Shown here: piece after piece, positions 21,130 through 32,422 of the stretch
Position numbering within the stretch: the stretch's first letter is position 1
Layout: the number at the start of each line of letters is the position of its first letter
Origin: Gammaproteobacteria bacterium
GTDB lineage: Bacteria > Pseudomonadota > Gammaproteobacteria > Xanthomonadales > Wenzhouxiangellaceae
Direction: 5' to 3'
Assembly: GCA_021772985.1 (NCBI GenBank)
Contig: JAJFKX010000005.1
Span: 62,001-126,000, forward strand
Length of the DNA stretch: 64,000 nt
Notes under the pieces: generated by a model
Told to the model about the DNA's origin: nothing
Databases searched by the model: none
Seen by the model: the letters and a program-made list of their open reading frames with translations, nothing else
Position numbers and translations under genes: made by a program

Positions 21130-21213
21130 AGCCTCAGTTTAGCGAATCCAGGTTAACAGTTTCTGAATTGGCTGAAAGAACATCATCCCGGCACCACCCA
21201 ACTGCTGCTCCAA

Positions 21214-22590
21214 TCAACCACCGGCAATGATCATCGGCGCCAACAACCACGATGGTGACTGCTCATTTCTGCGTGTATCCATATCGTTGCCGACGGCAAT
21301 AACATTGGCAAACATATCACGCAGGCTGCCGGCGATAGTGACTTCTTCCACCGGTTGCACAAACTCACCATTTTCAACCCAGAAACCGCTGGCGCCACGG
21401 GAATAATCACCGGTGACGGTATTCACCCCCTGGCCCATCACATCGGTAACAATCAGGCCGGTATTCATTTCCGCAACCAGTTCATCAAAATCGGCCGTGC
21501 CGGGTTGCACTTGTAAATTCCGCACCCCACCGGCGTTTCCGGTACAAGCCAGGCCCAAACGTCGGGCGGAATAAGTGCTGAGCACATAACGCTCCAACAC
21601 ACCCGCTTTCACCAGGGCATTGCACTGGCCGGTGGCAACGCCATCACTGTCAAAACTGCTGCTGTTGACGCCGCATCGCTGGTGCGGATTTTCACTAATG
21701 TTGAGAAATTCCGGGAAAATCTGCTGACCGGCATGATCTTGCAAAAATGACGCCTTGCGATACAACGCGCCACCGGAAACCGCACTTAACAGATGCCCCA
21801 GCAGGCTGATGGCTACCTCAGGTGTAAACAACACCGGCGCCTGTGTGGTTTTTATTGGCCGAGAACCCAAACGGCGAACGGTACGCTCTGCTGCTTTTTT
21901 ACCTATTGCTTCAGCATTTTGCAAGGCTGAAAACCGGCGTGCACTGGACCAGGCGTAATCACGCTGCATAGCGTCAGGGTTTGCTTTTTCAGCGGCCACC
22001 AGCACCACGCTCTGATAATAATTGGTACCCTGTTGGCTGCCGATAAAACCATGGCTGTTGCCATAGATACCCATTGCCTGGCTGGTGCTGACGCTAGCGC
22101 CTTCAGAGTTGATAATTCTGGCGTCTGCTTCGCGGCCGATCTGTTCAATGCTCTGGGCCCGCTCGATCAGCTCATCAGCGGTTAATTCCTGCGGATGCCA
22201 CAGATCCAATTCATGAAAAACGGTAGCCATTTGCTCAGCATCAGCCAGACCCGCAGCCGGATCAGGTTCGGTATGGATGGCTATCGCCCAGGCTTGCGCT
22301 ACTGCTTCCAAAATACTGCCGGGACGAATATCACCACAGCTGGCAGAGCCCTTGCGTTGTCCGTTATATACTGCAACCGACATCGTCCGGTCGCGATGGT
22401 GCTCCACGGTTTCCACTTCACCCAGCCTGACCGTTAGTGATAAACCCTGTTGTGCGGATACTCCGGCTTCGGCTGAGTCAGCACCCAGACTGCGCGCATG
22501 ATCAAGCGCAATTGCGATTGCATCACGTAATTCTGCGGCATCGAAAGCACCCGTTGATTCGTGAGTATCCACAATAGATTGATTAGACAT
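21214..22590 (-). CDS. pmbA: metalloprotease PmbA/TldE
   Basis: A 458-residue partner of TldD. In E. coli TldD/TldE form a heterodimeric protease that matures microcin B17 and degrades CcdA. The fold is visible from the N-terminal ALDHARSLGADSAEAGVSAQQGLSLTVR to the C-terminal block GQGVNTVTGDYSRGASGFWVENGEF. As expected for TldE, there is no HExxxH zinc motif; that is in TldD. darP lies between pmbA and tldD on the other strand. Confidence 0.95.
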   Translation of the reverse strand: MSNQSIVDTHESTGAFDAAELRDAIAIALDHARSLGADSAEAGVSAQQGLSLTVRLGEVETVEHHRDRTMSVAVYNGQRKGSASCGDIRPGSILEAVAQAWAIAIHTEPDPAAGLADAEQMATVFHELDLWHPQELTADELIERAQSIEQIGREADARIINSEGASVSTSQAMGIYGNSHGFIGSQQGTNYYQSVVLVAAEKANPDAMQRDYAWSSARRFSALQNAEAIGKKAAERTVRRLGSRPIKTTQAPVLFTPEVAISLLGHLLSAVSGGALYRKASFLQDHAGQQIFPEFLNISENPHQRCGVNSSSFDSDGVATGQCNALVKAGVLERYVLSTYSARRLGLACTGNAGGVRNLQVQPGTADFDELVAEMNTGLIVTDVMGQGVNTVTGDYSRGASGFWVENGEFVQPVEEVTIAGSLRDMFANVIAVGNDMDTRRNEQSPSWLLAPMIIAGG

Positions 22591-22770
22591 AATTCAAATT
22601 ACCTTTTAAACAGCACAGCAGCGCCCTTGAGGTGTATTTGTCAGCACCTGTGGGCTACCTTGCAATTGTTGACAATGGCCACCATTACCGGCCAAACGCG
22701 CCTTGCCACAAGCACTGACAAACACACTGAATCCATTATTATTAGATTGATAGAGTAGTACAATAGATTG

Positions 22771-23304
22771 ATGAATGAGATTCCCGACCCACACGATAAA
22801 ACCCTCAGCAAAACCCAGCGCAAGCAGGCATCTCAGGCTTTGCTGAAATTGGGCAAGGACCTTGCCGGACTGCCGAGCAAGGTATTTAATTCGTTGCAAC
22901 TGGATCCAGGCTTGCGCGAAGAACTTGAGCGTTTACGCAAAATGACCAGCCATGTTGCACGTAAGCGGCAAATGCTGTTTGTCGGCAAGCTGCTGCGACG
23001 TGCTGACCCGGAACCGTTATTCAAGGCATTGGCCCTATATCAGCAGCAAGGTCGTGACCAAACTGCGCGCCAGCACCGGGTTGAACAATGGCGTGCCTAT
23101 TTGCTCCAGCATGGCGATACTGCTTTAAATGAATTGATTGCAACTGATACTCAAATCGACCGACAGGTTGCCCGGCAATTAATCCGTCAGGCGCTATCTG
23201 AAGCATCCCGCGAGCGCCCCCCTGTTGCCAGCAAGAAACTTTTTCGATTGCTGCATTCAATCGACCTGCTACAAGCTTTGCCAATTGCCCCGCAATTGCC
23301 CTGA
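22771..23304 (+). CDS. darP: ribosome biogenesis factor DarP (YjgA, DUF615)
   Basis: A 177-residue basic helical protein. The family start (DPHDKTLSKTQRKQASQAL, then LLKLGKDLAGLP) and the block RKMTSHVARKRQMLFVGKLLRR are clear. In E. coli the protein associates with the late 50S particle. ATG 22771 is used rather than TTG 22768. It is divergent from pmbA; its stop codon directly abuts the tldD stop on the other strand with no base between, so the two transcripts must overlap. Confidence 0.95.
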   Translation: MNEIPDPHDKTLSKTQRKQASQALLKLGKDLAGLPSKVFNSLQLDPGLREELERLRKMTSHVARKRQMLFVGKLLRRADPEPLFKALALYQQQGRDQTARQHRVEQWRAYLLQHGDTALNELIATDTQIDRQVARQLIRQALSEASRERPPVASKKLFRLLHSIDLLQALPIAPQLP

Positions 23305-24747
23305 TCAACTTTCCGTCCCACCTACGGTCAACTGATCAACTTTCAGAGTTGGTTGGCCAACACCCACCGGCAGGCTCTGACCGTCCTTTACACACACACC
23401 GATGCCTTCGTCCAAAGCAAGATCATCAGCAACCATGCTGACCCGGGTCAACACATCCGGCCCATTGCCGATTAAGGTTGCACCGCGTACCGGTGTGGTT
23501 ATTTTTCCTTTCTCGATGCGATAAGCTTCACTGGCGGAAAACACAAACTTTCCTGAAGTAATATCAACTGACCCACCGGCAAAACTAACCGCATACAAGC
23601 CTTTTTCAACCGAAGCAATAATCTCTTCCGGATGATGTGGTCCGGCCAGCATATAGGTATTGGTCATCCGCGGCATCGGCAATTGGGCAAACGATTCACG
23701 GCGGCCATTTCCGGTTGATTGCTGTCCCATCAGGCGGGCATTCAACTTATCCTGCATATAGCCCACCAAGCGGCCTTTTTCGATCAGGGTTGTGCATTGT
23801 GCCGGGCTGCCTTCATCATCCATACTTAATGAGCCCCGGCGTTGTTGCAATGTCCCGTCATCCACCACTGTACACAGCGGACTGGCCACCTGATCCCCCA
23901 TTCGACCTGCAAATGCGGAAGTCCCTTTGCGGTTAAAATCACCTTCCAAACCATGCCCAATGGCTTCATGCAAAAGCACACCCGGCCAACCCGGCGCCAG
24001 CACCACCGGCATCTGTCCTGCCGGTGCATCACCTGCTCCCAGGTTAACCAAAGCTTGCCGAACAGCTTCCCGGGCAAACTTTTGCCAACGTTCCGGCCGA
24101 CATAACTCCGGCAATGTGAAACGGCCTCCACCGCCTGAAGTGCCTTGTTCACGACGACCATTTTCTGTTGCTATCACATAGACACCCAGGCGTACCAGCG
24201 GCCTGATATCACCTGCAAATGTGCCGTCACTGGCCGCTACCAGAATAGATTCATGGGTACCGGTCAGGTTGACATTGACCTGCACAATCCGGGGATCCAA
24301 TGCCCGAATGAAAGCATCAATTTCGCGCAGCAAAGCCACTTTGTCTGCAGCATCCATGCTGCTGACCGGGTCGTTATCCGGGTATAGCGGTTGAATATTG
24401 TTTTTCCGCCAGGCCTGCACCTGACCATTGTGCCCCGCCCGGGCAATACTGCGTGCCGATTTAGCCGCTTCCAGTAAAGCCGGCAGATGGATATCATCGG
24501 CGTAAGCAAAACCCGTTTTTTCACCGCTGTTGGCGCGTACGCCGACACCCTGTTCAACGCTGTAATTGCCGGCTCGTACCAGGCCATCTTCGAGCGCCCA
24601 GGATTCCGAATGGGCATGCTGAAAATACAATTCCCCGGCATCTACTGCTGGCCCCATCAAGGCATCCAAAACCTGCTGCAATTGACGCTGGTCAACACCT
24701 GCAGGCGCTAGAATATTATTTTGTGCTTGTTCTAAGGCAGTACTCAT
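23305..24747 (-). CDS. tldD: metalloprotease TldD
   Basis: A 480-residue zinc protease. The active-site motif [16 protein letters not shown] lies near residue 258, with the third ligand expected in the C-terminal half. The pattern [19 protein letters not shown] and the C-terminal [24 protein letters not shown] match TldD. The ATG overlaps the yhdP stop by four bases, so it is the last gene of the rng-yhdP-tldD string. Confidence 0.96.
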   Translation of the reverse strand: MSTALEQAQNNILAPAGVDQRQLQQVLDALMGPAVDAGELYFQHAHSESWALEDGLVRAGNYSVEQGVGVRANSGEKTGFAYADDIHLPALLEAAKSARSIARAGHNGQVQAWRKNNIQPLYPDNDPVSSMDAADKVALLREIDAFIRALDPRIVQVNVNLTGTHESILVAASDGTFAGDIRPLVRLGVYVIATENGRREQGTSGGGGRFTLPELCRPERWQKFAREAVRQALVNLGAGDAPAGQMPVVLAPGWPGVLLHEAIGHGLEGDFNRKGTSAFAGRMGDQVASPLCTVVDDGTLQQRRGSLSMDDEGSPAQCTTLIEKGRLVGYMQDKLNARLMGQQSTGNGRRESFAQLPMPRMTNTYMLAGPHHPEEIIASVEKGLYAVSFAGGSVDITSGKFVFSASEAYRIEKGKITTPVRGATLIGNGPDVLTRVSMVADDLALDEGIGVCVKDGQSLPVGVGQPTLKVDQLTVGGTES

Positions 24748-27700
24748 TTATATCCCTGGGGTTGTTCAATATTGTCATCTAATGGCTGCACAGCAGACTC
24801 CTGAGGCATTCCGGGCAACCTACTGTCCGGCTCAACCCGATTGACCGTTGGCGCATCGGCTATTGCCCGTAAGTGTGGCTCGGCCCATGGCCCGGTCACT
24901 GCATATTTGATTTCAGCCAGGCCGCCAAACGACCCGCCTAAAAGACCCTGCAGTGCAAATCCGGCGCCCGCTCCAATCGGCCCACCGGCAATCGCTCCCA
25001 GCAGTGGCAAGGCAACACTGACACCTGGTTCAACTGTGACCAGTTGATCATATTCACCACGGATCAAATCTGTTTCACCGGTGATGCTGATTTTTGCAGC
25101 TGCTGAATTAATCACAATGCCGCTGGTCCGGGCAATACCGGCATGGAATACTAATATGCCGCCGGCGCGGTCAAAATCCAGCCCTTCAGCAAAAACATCA
25201 CTGAAATCCAGGAACAATCTGCGCGGCAAGGCCTGCAGACTGATAAGACCAAGCACTCTACCGGCACCAGGCGCCGCCTGGGGAATCACGCCTGCGCCTG
25301 CCTCGATGGTCAATTTTCCGTCCATTCTCTGCAAGCTTAACTCACCGATACTGCCGGGCCAGGAAGATTCCAGCATCAAGGTGAGCTGGCTGCCTTCCAC
25401 CAACCGCTCATAGTCCATAGCCTCCAGCAGGTCACCGGTGTTATCGGTATCCAGCCGCAGCTTCAAATTTGAACTAACCCCTTTATCGGTACGCCGCCAG
25501 CCACCACTGCCGGTCAATGTTAATACATCGGAACGTGCTTCCAGGGTGTCGATTACCATGCCATCGAAACGCGGCAGAATTTCGACCCTGGTTTGCCCCA
25601 ATGGAATACCATGCCAGGTCAGGTCATCACAGATAAGATGCAGCGTAAGCCAATCAATCCGTTCCTCATCCAATACAGGTGGGCGTTCTTCTATCAGCAT
25701 TTCATGCCCGGATGATTGCTGATTGGTTACCAGCGGCTTAGGTACATCCAGACGTTTCAGGTTGGTATCGATCACCCAGCTATGGTCACTGATGGCAAAA
25801 CTGACCTCTCCCTCAACACTTTCACCATCCAATTGCAGAACGCGTTGAGTTTCGACCAGACCTTCCAGGGTTTCCACCAGCCGTTCGGTGTAATCCAACC
25901 GGGTATTTCCGAACACCCGCCTGTCCATCACCAACTGCTCAGCGTCCAAATGCAATTCCGGCACCAGATTTTGTACCGGGATATCCCCTGCATCGGTGGT
26001 TCCGACAATATTCGAAGCCATGCCCATCCACCCCAATGGATCAAATACCGCCGTCTGCCCGGACAACATGACTTTACCCAATTCCACCGTCGGCGGTGGC
26101 GGCGCCAGCACGCCCGGTAAGCGGAACTGTGCATTGGCACCGGCAATATCACGTGATGCTTGTTGCAGCATTCGCAGCCTTAAAATATCGGCATAATCAA
26201 TGGCAATATTGCGCTCACCACCGCCCAACTCCCAATCAATCGCTAATAATTTGCTGTCTGCCGAAAATTTTTCCAATGGCGCTGGCATACGCAGTTCGGT
26301 GCCCATTAAATCAGTGCTCAGCAGCACTCTGGGTATATCTCGTGAAATCAGCAGCCGCAGCAACCATTCACTCTCACCTGATATCAGTTGTCTGACATAC
26401 GGTTGCTCGGGTAAAGCTGTGGCAACAATATGTTGTGCAGGATAATGACCCTGTAAATGTATTTCCGGCCCTTCATCGGTGGTCACCCAACGAAGCTTTG
26501 ATTCATGCCCACCCCATAATGCCTGCAATTGACTATCCACTATGCCGGACTCATCAAAACCCAAATTTCCTTCGATACCCGAAACGGTTAATAAACTGGC
26601 TTTTGCGGTCAACTGCTGTAACTCGGCTTTCCCCTGTGCCCAAATCAAACGTGAGCGTTGGCGCAAATCCAATGCCAATGAAGTAGTCACCAATACCGGA
26701 CCTTCAAGTTCAAAATCACGCTCAGCCAGACCTCTGGTGCCGCCTAGCGGCATGATCGCCAGCAAGTCCAATACGGCCGCAGCATCTGTGTCCATTTGTG
26801 CTGTCAGCTCCAATATCGGATCAGCTACGATGTCATTGATCTGAATAGTCAGGTCAGAAACCGGAATACCGGACACGCTGCCATCGGCACTGGTGGTTTC
26901 CAATTGATCTCCCTGCATCACCACCCTTGCTTCCACCTGATTGGCAACTGGCCAGTTACGCCCGTAGTTCAGATCGACCGAGTCCAGGGTTACACCGGCA
27001 ACCAGCTGGCCATGCTCAGGCTCGAGTGGCCAGTTCTCCGGATATCCACGCAATGAGGCGCTGACATCACGCCAATAACCGCCCAGCATTGATCGGGATA
27101 TCCACTCATTCGCGCCTTTGGGTTGTTCCTGATAGGGAAGATAGTTCTTGACCTGGGTGGCCAGTATGCTACCGATACCAGCATGAATATCCAACCAGAT
27201 TCGATCATTCACCCAAGCCGCGTGGCCACCCATCTGTAAATCAAAATCCCCACTGTCCCAGTGACCCGATTGCGCATGTGCGAACCAATTCCTGCCATGC
27301 TGTTCCAGTATCAGCTTCAACTCCAGCTGTTCCACTGGATAAGGTGCTTTGGTAAAGCCGGGAATATCGCATAAACCTGCTTGACTGCTGATATTGAGTG
27401 CGCCTAACTGCTGTTGCATAACCAGCTCCAGGCTCAGCGGACCACACAGCAGGCTATCGGTTGTCTGCTCAGCAGCACCCAGCCGGCTGCTATCAAGATA
27501 AATTTCATCACCTTTGAACTCGGCCAACAACACTTTGCCTTGCCGGTCCATAGCCAGTTTTAAGCCCTGCAGTTGGCCTTGCAATTTCAGCTTCTGGCTG
27601 GCTTCCGGCAACAGCCATTGCTGCCAGGTCTGCAACTGCTCCAGTGGCAGCGATCCAGCTGCAATTGACCACCCATGGTGTTTTTCATCATCAGCATTGC

Positions 27701-28730
27701 TGCCGACTTCCAGCCAGGTGCCTGACAGGCTGTCACGATCAAATGCCAGATTCTCCAGCTCCAATGCCCACTGACCCTGATCAAATTGAGCGTTAACATC
27801 GGCTGCCATAAATGCCGCCGGCTGTTGGTCGGGGAATGATCCAGACAGCTGAATATGTCCGGTAACCTCCAGTTGCTGATCACGCCTCCAATCAAACCAC
27901 AACTCTGCTTCTGCTTCTGCCGGGTTGTTGATGACTGAGGTTATGGCTTCCGGCATAATCGCCATCCACGGTTGCAACGACTGGCGCTGCGATCGAAAAT
28001 AGCCCTGCATGGATTGCAGCTCATTATCAGCATGCAACAGTAACCTTAGCACTGCTTCCGCATCCTGATCGCCATCCGGTTGCAAACGCGCGGCCAGCTG
28101 AAAGCGGCTGCCGGTATTTGCTGGAAGCTCACCACTGCTGTTTTGTTGTTCAGGCACCTGTGCGATGGATACCTGCGGTAGCAGGATCATGCGTGCATAG
28201 TTGGTGACTTGATCTTTTAATTGGATCCGGGCATCCACCAATTGCATATCCACGCGGCGAAGCAATGTTGTTATGTTTTTAGTCTGTTGCTGATCGTCAC
28301 CGGCATGGTTCCCCAACCCCATCAAGCTCCATTCAGCCGCGCTGGAGCGTGTCAGAATCAATTCCGCACCAGATATTTCCATGCGCAAACTGTTTCGTTC
28401 AGGTCGAAACCAGGTTAATGGATCAAACTGCAGCCTGACTTGTTGCAGTTGCAGTGCGTCACCTGCAGCACCAACAGCCACACCTTCCAGCTGCAGGTGT
28501 GGTCGACTGCCATCCCACCCGGCAGATACCTCATTGATACTGACCGGCGTCTCCAACTGCTCACTCAGGTAGGCGCTTAATCTCGGATTCAGATGGTTTG
28601 CATAGGGCGCCAATAAACGACCCAGACCGGTCAGCACCGCCGCACTGATTACCAGCAAAAAAGCGGCTGTCCAGAATATACTGCGAATCCGTCGCCAGAT
28701 ACGACGGCTGCGTTGGCGTTGTTTAGTCAC
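24744..28730 (-). CDS. yhdP: YhdP family AsmA-like envelope protein
   Basis: A 1328-residue protein with one N-terminal membrane helix (about residues 16-38), followed by a very long beta-rich periplasmic part. The N-terminal block [21 protein letters not shown] and the C-terminal DUF3971/AsmA region ([20 protein letters not shown] to the Gly-rich [14 protein letters not shown]) identify the YhdP group, proposed to form a bridge for phospholipid transport to the outer membrane. The start is GTG. It lies between rng and tldD, the usual order in gammaproteobacteria. Confidence 0.95.
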   Translation of the reverse strand: MTKQRQRSRRIWRRIRSIFWTAAFLLVISAAVLTGLGRLLAPYANHLNPRLSAYLSEQLETPVSINEVSAGWDGSRPHLQLEGVAVGAAGDALQLQQVRLQFDPLTWFRPERNSLRMEISGAELILTRSSAAEWSLMGLGNHAGDDQQQTKNITTLLRRVDMQLVDARIQLKDQVTNYARMILLPQVSIAQVPEQQNSSGELPANTGSRFQLAARLQPDGDQDAEAVLRLLLHADNELQSMQGYFRSQRQSLQPWMAIMPEAITSVINNPAEAEAELWFDWRRDQQLEVTGHIQLSGSFPDQQPAAFMAADVNAQFDQGQWALELENLAFDRDSLSGTWLEVGSNADDEKHHGWSIAAGSLPLEQLQTWQQWLLPEASQKLKLQGQLQGLKLAMDRQGKVLLAEFKGDEIYLDSSRLGAAEQTTDSLLCGPLSLELVMQQQLGALNISSQAGLCDIPGFTKAPYPVEQLELKLILEQHGRNWFAHAQSGHWDSGDFDLQMGGHAAWVNDRIWLDIHAGIGSILATQVKNYLPYQEQPKGANEWISRSMLGGYWRDVSASLRGYPENWPLEPEHGQLVAGVTLDSVDLNYGRNWPVANQVEARVVMQGDQLETTSADGSVSGIPVSDLTIQINDIVADPILELTAQMDTDAAAVLDLLAIMPLGGTRGLAERDFELEGPVLVTTSLALDLRQRSRLIWAQGKAELQQLTAKASLLTVSGIEGNLGFDESGIVDSQLQALWGGHESKLRWVTTDEGPEIHLQGHYPAQHIVATALPEQPYVRQLISGESEWLLRLLISRDIPRVLLSTDLMGTELRMPAPLEKFSADSKLLAIDWELGGGERNIAIDYADILRLRMLQQASRDIAGANAQFRLPGVLAPPPPTVELGKVMLSGQTAVFDPLGWMGMASNIVGTTDAGDIPVQNLVPELHLDAEQLVMDRRVFGNTRLDYTERLVETLEGLVETQRVLQLDGESVEGEVSFAISDHSWVIDTNLKRLDVPKPLVTNQQSSGHEMLIEERPPVLDEERIDWLTLHLICDDLTWHGIPLGQTRVEILPRFDGMVIDTLEARSDVLTLTGSGGWRRTDKGVSSNLKLRLDTDNTGDLLEAMDYERLVEGSQLTLMLESSWPGSIGELSLQRMDGKLTIEAGAGVIPQAAPGAGRVLGLISLQALPRRLFLDFSDVFAEGLDFDRAGGILVFHAGIARTSGIVINSAAAKISITGETDLIRGEYDQLVTVEPGVSVALPLLGAIAGGPIGAGAGFALQGLLGGSFGGLAEIKYAVTGPWAEPHLRAIADAPTVNRVEPDSRLPGMPQESAVQPLDDNIEQPQGYK

Positions 28731-28853
28731 GCCGACTGAGCAGTATTAGCACGCTGAATATCAATCAGGTCACCTCTGAACAGGCTTGAGACAGCAGCGA
28801 TTGCAGGCTTTTTCATGATCGATTTGCGTGTTAACTCCAGACTCGTAACAAGC

Positions 28854-30362
28854 TTAGAGCAGCACAACATCAAACTGTTCCTGAGGATATTGATCATCAG
28901 CCTGAAATCGAATGTATTTACCCAGGCTTTCTTCCAATTCCGCGATCGTGGTTGAGTGCTCATCCCGAATACGGTCAACAACCCTGGTCGCGGCCAACAC
29001 CCGCAGTTCACGAGCATCAAATTGTTGTACTGCACGAACAATTTCACGCAATATTTCCGAGCATACTGTTTCCACACTTTTGATCAAACCATGTCCACTG
29101 CAGGTTGGGCAGGGTTCACACAATCTGTTACCCAGGCTACCGGTGGTCCGTTTGCGGGTCATTTCCACCAAACCCAAATCCGAAAAGCCATGTATCGATG
29201 TACGCGCATGGTCCAACTCAAGTGCTCGCTCCAACGTCAGCAAAACCTGTTCACGGTGTTGTTCATCCTGCATATCAATGAAATCAAGAATGATAATACC
29301 GCTAAGGTTACGCAAACGTAATTGGCGGGCTATTGCCTGGGTAGCTTCCAGATTGGTTTTAAATACGGTCTCTTCAAGATTCCGGTAACCGACAAACCCG
29401 CCGGTATTCACATCAACGGTGCTCATCGCTTCAGTTTGCTCAGTAATCAGATAGCCACCCGACTTCAAGCGGGTCAGTGGCTGCAGCGCATTTTCAATTT
29501 CATCATCCACTGTATACAAATCAAAGATCGGCCGCCGCCCCTGGTAATGTTCCAGCCGGTCGAGCCAACCCGCCATGAACTGACGGGCAAACTGCCCAAC
29601 ATGCTCATAGATTGCAATATCATCTATCCGCACCTTTTCCACACCGGCATGCATAAAGTCGCGCAGCGCCCGCAATGGCAGTGATAAATCTTCGTAAACA
29701 CAATCGCCGGGGTTTGCAGCAGCGATACGTTTCTGGATACTGGCCCAAACCCGGCGCAGGTAGGTCATGTCATCAGCCAGCGCCTGATGTCCAACGCCTT
29801 CTGCATTGGTACGCAAAATAAATCCGAATGGATGAGCCTGCGATTGCGCTTCACTGGCCAATTGTTCGCTGACCAGATTGCGCAACCGCTCACGTTCGTC
29901 AACATCCTCAATCCGCATCGAAACACCGATGTTATGCGCATCAGGCAATAACACCAGAAAACGCGAAGGGATACTGATTTGCGTGGTTAAACGCGCCCCT
30001 TTGTTACCAATTGGATCTTTGATGACCTGCACCAGAACTTCCTGTCCCTGGCGCAATAATTCAGTGATTTTATATTCAGGCGGCTGTTCTTCACCACCGG
30101 GCTGAATGGCCACATCCAGTTCTGATTCGACATCTTCCCGAGCAATATCACTGGCATGTAAAAACGCCGTTCTATCCAGGCCGATGTCAACAAATGCGGC
30201 CTGCATTCCAGGTAATACTCTTGATACCCGACCTTGATAAACATTACCCACACAGGAATAGTGGCTGCGGCGTTCAATATGAACTTCCTGCACCATGCCA
30301 TTTTCGATCACGGCTACCCGTGATTCTGTCGGGGTTACATTAATTAGGATTTCTTCACTCAC
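28854..30362 (-). CDS. rng: ribonuclease G
   Basis: A 502-residue endoribonuclease that trims the 5' end of 16S rRNA and acts in mRNA decay. The S1 domain begins near residue 38 (VGNVYQGRVSRVLPGMQAAFVDIG). The catalytic region carries STVDVNTGGFVG and IIILDFIDM, whose Asp residues bind Mg, and the zinc link motif is CEPCPTCSGHG near residue 403. A 120-base gap follows before yhdP. An upstream gap of about 130 bases separates it from maf. Confidence 0.96.
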   Translation of the reverse strand: MSEEILINVTPTESRVAVIENGMVQEVHIERRSHYSCVGNVYQGRVSRVLPGMQAAFVDIGLDRTAFLHASDIAREDVESELDVAIQPGGEEQPPEYKITELLRQGQEVLVQVIKDPIGNKGARLTTQISIPSRFLVLLPDAHNIGVSMRIEDVDERERLRNLVSEQLASEAQSQAHPFGFILRTNAEGVGHQALADDMTYLRRVWASIQKRIAAANPGDCVYEDLSLPLRALRDFMHAGVEKVRIDDIAIYEHVGQFARQFMAGWLDRLEHYQGRRPIFDLYTVDDEIENALQPLTRLKSGGYLITEQTEAMSTVDVNTGGFVGYRNLEETVFKTNLEATQAIARQLRLRNLSGIIILDFIDMQDEQHREQVLLTLERALELDHARTSIHGFSDLGLVEMTRKRTTGSLGNRLCEPCPTCSGHGLIKSVETVCSEILREIVRAVQQFDARELRVLAATRVVDRIRDEHSTTIAELEESLGKYIRFQADDQYPQEQFDVVLL

Positions 30363-30495
30363 CTGGAGGCCTCTACCAATGCTGGTTCGGTTGTAAGTTG
30401 ACCGCTCAGAATAACCTCAAGATACTGTACTGGAAAGCTTTTTAACTGATTGGGCATTCACTTGTTCTTCTCCAGGTTGCTATTAACTGATGTTA

Positions 30496-31080
30496 TCAGC
30501 GCCCGAATTCACGCAATAACTTTTCAGTTTCGACCAGTGGCAGGCCAACCACACCACTAAAACTGCCGGATAAATGCTCAACCAACATTGCCCCACGCCC
30601 TTGCAAGGCATAACCACCTGCTTTGTCTAAAGGTTCACCAGTAGCAACGTAACGACTGATTACCTGATCGGTTAAGAATGAAAAAGTTACCCGACTGGTT
30701 TGCAAACAATGTTGTAGTTGCAACTCACCCCGAATATGGCTGGCGACCGCAACAGCCGTCATCACCTGGTGTGTTTTACCTGATAACAGCCGCAGAAAAC
30801 GCACCGCCTCCAAACAATCCCTGGGTTTTCCCAGAACCCGCTGGTTAATCACTACAATGGTATCTGCAGCCAACACTTTGCGCTGCGGCAATAAGCTGGC
30901 GACCATGGTTGCTTTTTCTTGTGCCATCCGCACTACATACTCAACCGGTGATTCACCAGGATGTTGCTGTTCATCAATATCCGCCGGCAAAACCTCATGT
31001 GCAATCCCCACCGTTTGCAGTAATTCGGTTCGGCGTGGGGATGCTGAAGCCAACACAATGGCCTGTTGTCCTGTCTTCAT
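30496..31080 (-). CDS. maf: Maf-like nucleotide pyrophosphatase
   Basis: A 194-residue house-cleaning NTP pyrophosphatase. The N-terminal LASASPRRTELL and the central VLAADTIVVINQRVLGKP carry the substrate and metal sites. The second motif reads ADTIV, the form associated with dTTP/UTP hydrolysis (YhdE branch), which fits its position beside rng. Three bases separate it from rlmH. Confidence 0.94.
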   Translation of the reverse strand: MKTGQQAIVLASASPRRTELLQTVGIAHEVLPADIDEQQHPGESPVEYVVRMAQEKATMVASLLPQRKVLAADTIVVINQRVLGKPRDCLEAVRFLRLLSGKTHQVMTAVAVASHIRGELQLQHCLQTSRVTFSFLTDQVISRYVATGEPLDKAGGYALQGRGAMLVEHLSGSFSGVVGLPLVETEKLLREFGR

Positions 31081-31083
31081 ACG

Positions 31084-31551
31084 TTAACCGCGATGGTAGG
31101 GATGATTGATGGTAATCGTATATGCCCGATACAATTGCTCGGCAAGTATCACCCGTACCAAATGGTGCGGATAAGTCAGATCACCCAACGACCAGAGCAC
31201 ATCAGCCTGTTGCAATACATGTTGCGAATGGCCATCCGCGCCGCCGATAAGAAAAGCACAATCACGCCCGGCGCTTTGCCAGCGGCTCAGTTTGCTGGCG
31301 AGCTGCCTGGTATTCCACCGCTGTCCATTGCCATCCATAACTATCCGATAACAATCTTTACTGCGCTGCAGCAGCTTATCGCCTTCCTGTTGTTGCGCAT
31401 GTAGGATATCCGCATCGTTACGGCGTACTACTGGAGGGATAGCAATCAATTCCAGTTGCAGATGTTTGGGCAATCGCTTGGCATATTCCGCCCAGCCGGA
31501 GTTGATCCAGGCTGGCGGGTTACCACTGACAGTCAGAACCCGTAAGCGCAC
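31084..31551 (-). CDS. rlmH: 23S rRNA pseudouridine-1915 N3-methyltransferase RlmH
   Basis: A 155-residue SPOUT methyltransferase that methylates pseudouridine 1915 in helix 69. The knot region with the SAM-binding loop is FLIGGADGHSQHVLQQA, and the C-terminal LTYPHHLVRVILAEQLYRAYTI and NHPYHRG ending are typical. It follows rsfS by nine bases, the usual pair. Confidence 0.97.
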   Translation of the reverse strand: MRLRVLTVSGNPPAWINSGWAEYAKRLPKHLQLELIAIPPVVRRNDADILHAQQQEGDKLLQRSKDCYRIVMDGNGQRWNTRQLASKLSRWQSAGRDCAFLIGGADGHSQHVLQQADVLWSLGDLTYPHHLVRVILAEQLYRAYTITINHPYHRG

Positions 31552-31560
31552 CCGAAATTA

Positions 31561-31932
31561 TTAAGTGTTGTTTACTTCGCGCATACGAGGCACATCCCAG
31601 AGTTTTTCGAGATTATAAAACTCTCTTATTCTGGGCAGCATAAGGTGCACAATCACATCCCCTGCATCGACCAATACCCATTCACCTTCGCGTTCACCTT
31701 CGACACCCAATGGTGGTGATTCACGCCGTTTTAACTGGATAATCAAATGTTCCGCCATCGCTTTTAAATGGCGACCTGAGTTACCACTGGCAATAACAAT
31801 ATAATCGGCCAGACTACTACGTCCCTGAATGTCAATGGTCTGCACATTCTCGGCTTTGTTATCAGCTAGCTGATCGTGAATAAGTTCCAGCATTTGCTGG
31901 ACAGAAAGGGGGTTCGCTTGAATTTGACTCAA
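31561..31932 (-). CDS. rsfS: ribosome silencing factor RsfS
   Basis: A 123-residue protein that binds ribosomal protein uL14 and blocks subunit joining. The core DIQGRSSLADYIVIASGNSGRH and LGVEGEREGEWVLVDAGDVIVHLM are diagnostic. The only in-frame start that keeps the first helix is TTG at 31932; a downstream ATG (MLELIHDQL) would shorten the N-terminus by about 13 residues. It starts the rsfS-rlmH-maf group. No nadD or obgE is adjacent upstream. Confidence 0.94.
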   Translation of the reverse strand: MSQIQANPLSVQQMLELIHDQLADNKAENVQTIDIQGRSSLADYIVIASGNSGRHLKAMAEHLIIQLKRRESPPLGVEGEREGEWVLVDAGDVIVHLMLPRIREFYNLEKLWDVPRMREVNNT

Positions 31933-32039
31933 TCGTCTAACGCTGTAGTTACCATGCGATTAGTTTACCAGAAGAAATCCTCGTAGATGTAAATATTTAT
32001 TCAGATTAACTGACTGTTGGGATTCCGGCAGGCCGCTAA

Positions 32040-32333
32040 TTAACCCACATCAACACCGCGCCAAAATGCTATCCGCCCGCGGATATTTTCAGCTGCAGCT
32101 TTGGGTTCTGGATAATACCAGGCAGCGTTCTCGTTCCGTTTACCGGTAACTGACAGATGATAGTAGCTGGCATCACCCTTCCATGGACAATGTGTAGTCA
32201 TATCACTGGGTTGCAAATAATCCTGGTCTACTTCAGCAATTGGGAAATAATGATTTCCCTCAACAATTACGGTGTCATCGCTTGCCGCAATTTCCACGTT
32301 ATTCCAAACAGCTTTAATCATAAGCTGAATCAT
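32040..32333 (-). CDS. DUF427 domain protein
   Basis: A 97-residue single-domain protein. The family pattern is visible: an early strand VWNNVEIAASDDTVIVEGNHYFP, then THCPWKGDASYYHL and AAWYYPEPKAAAENIRGRIAFW. DUF427 proteins are small and of unknown biochemical role. The start is uncertain between two ATGs at the N-terminus. It stands alone between rsfS and a terminator. Confidence 0.85.
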   Translation of the reverse strand: MIQLMIKAVWNNVEIAASDDTVIVEGNHYFPIAEVDQDYLQPSDMTTHCPWKGDASYYHLSVTGKRNENAAWYYPEPKAAAENIRGRIAFWRGVDVG

Positions 32334-32373
32334 ACAACATGAAGTGTTTATTCAACACCAAAACCCCTGAAAA

Positions 32374-32402
32374 GATAGCGCCCCGTCTGGCGGGGCGCTA
32401 TC
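32374..32402 (-). terminator. intrinsic terminator of the DUF1800-DUF1501 operon
   Basis: A perfect 12-pair stem (GATAGCGCCCCG with its complement) and a five-base loop. Read on the minus strand it is followed by TTTT. It lies about 20 bases after the DUF1501 stop codon. Confidence 0.9.
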
Positions 32403-32422
32403 GACAGATCAATGCTTACAGG

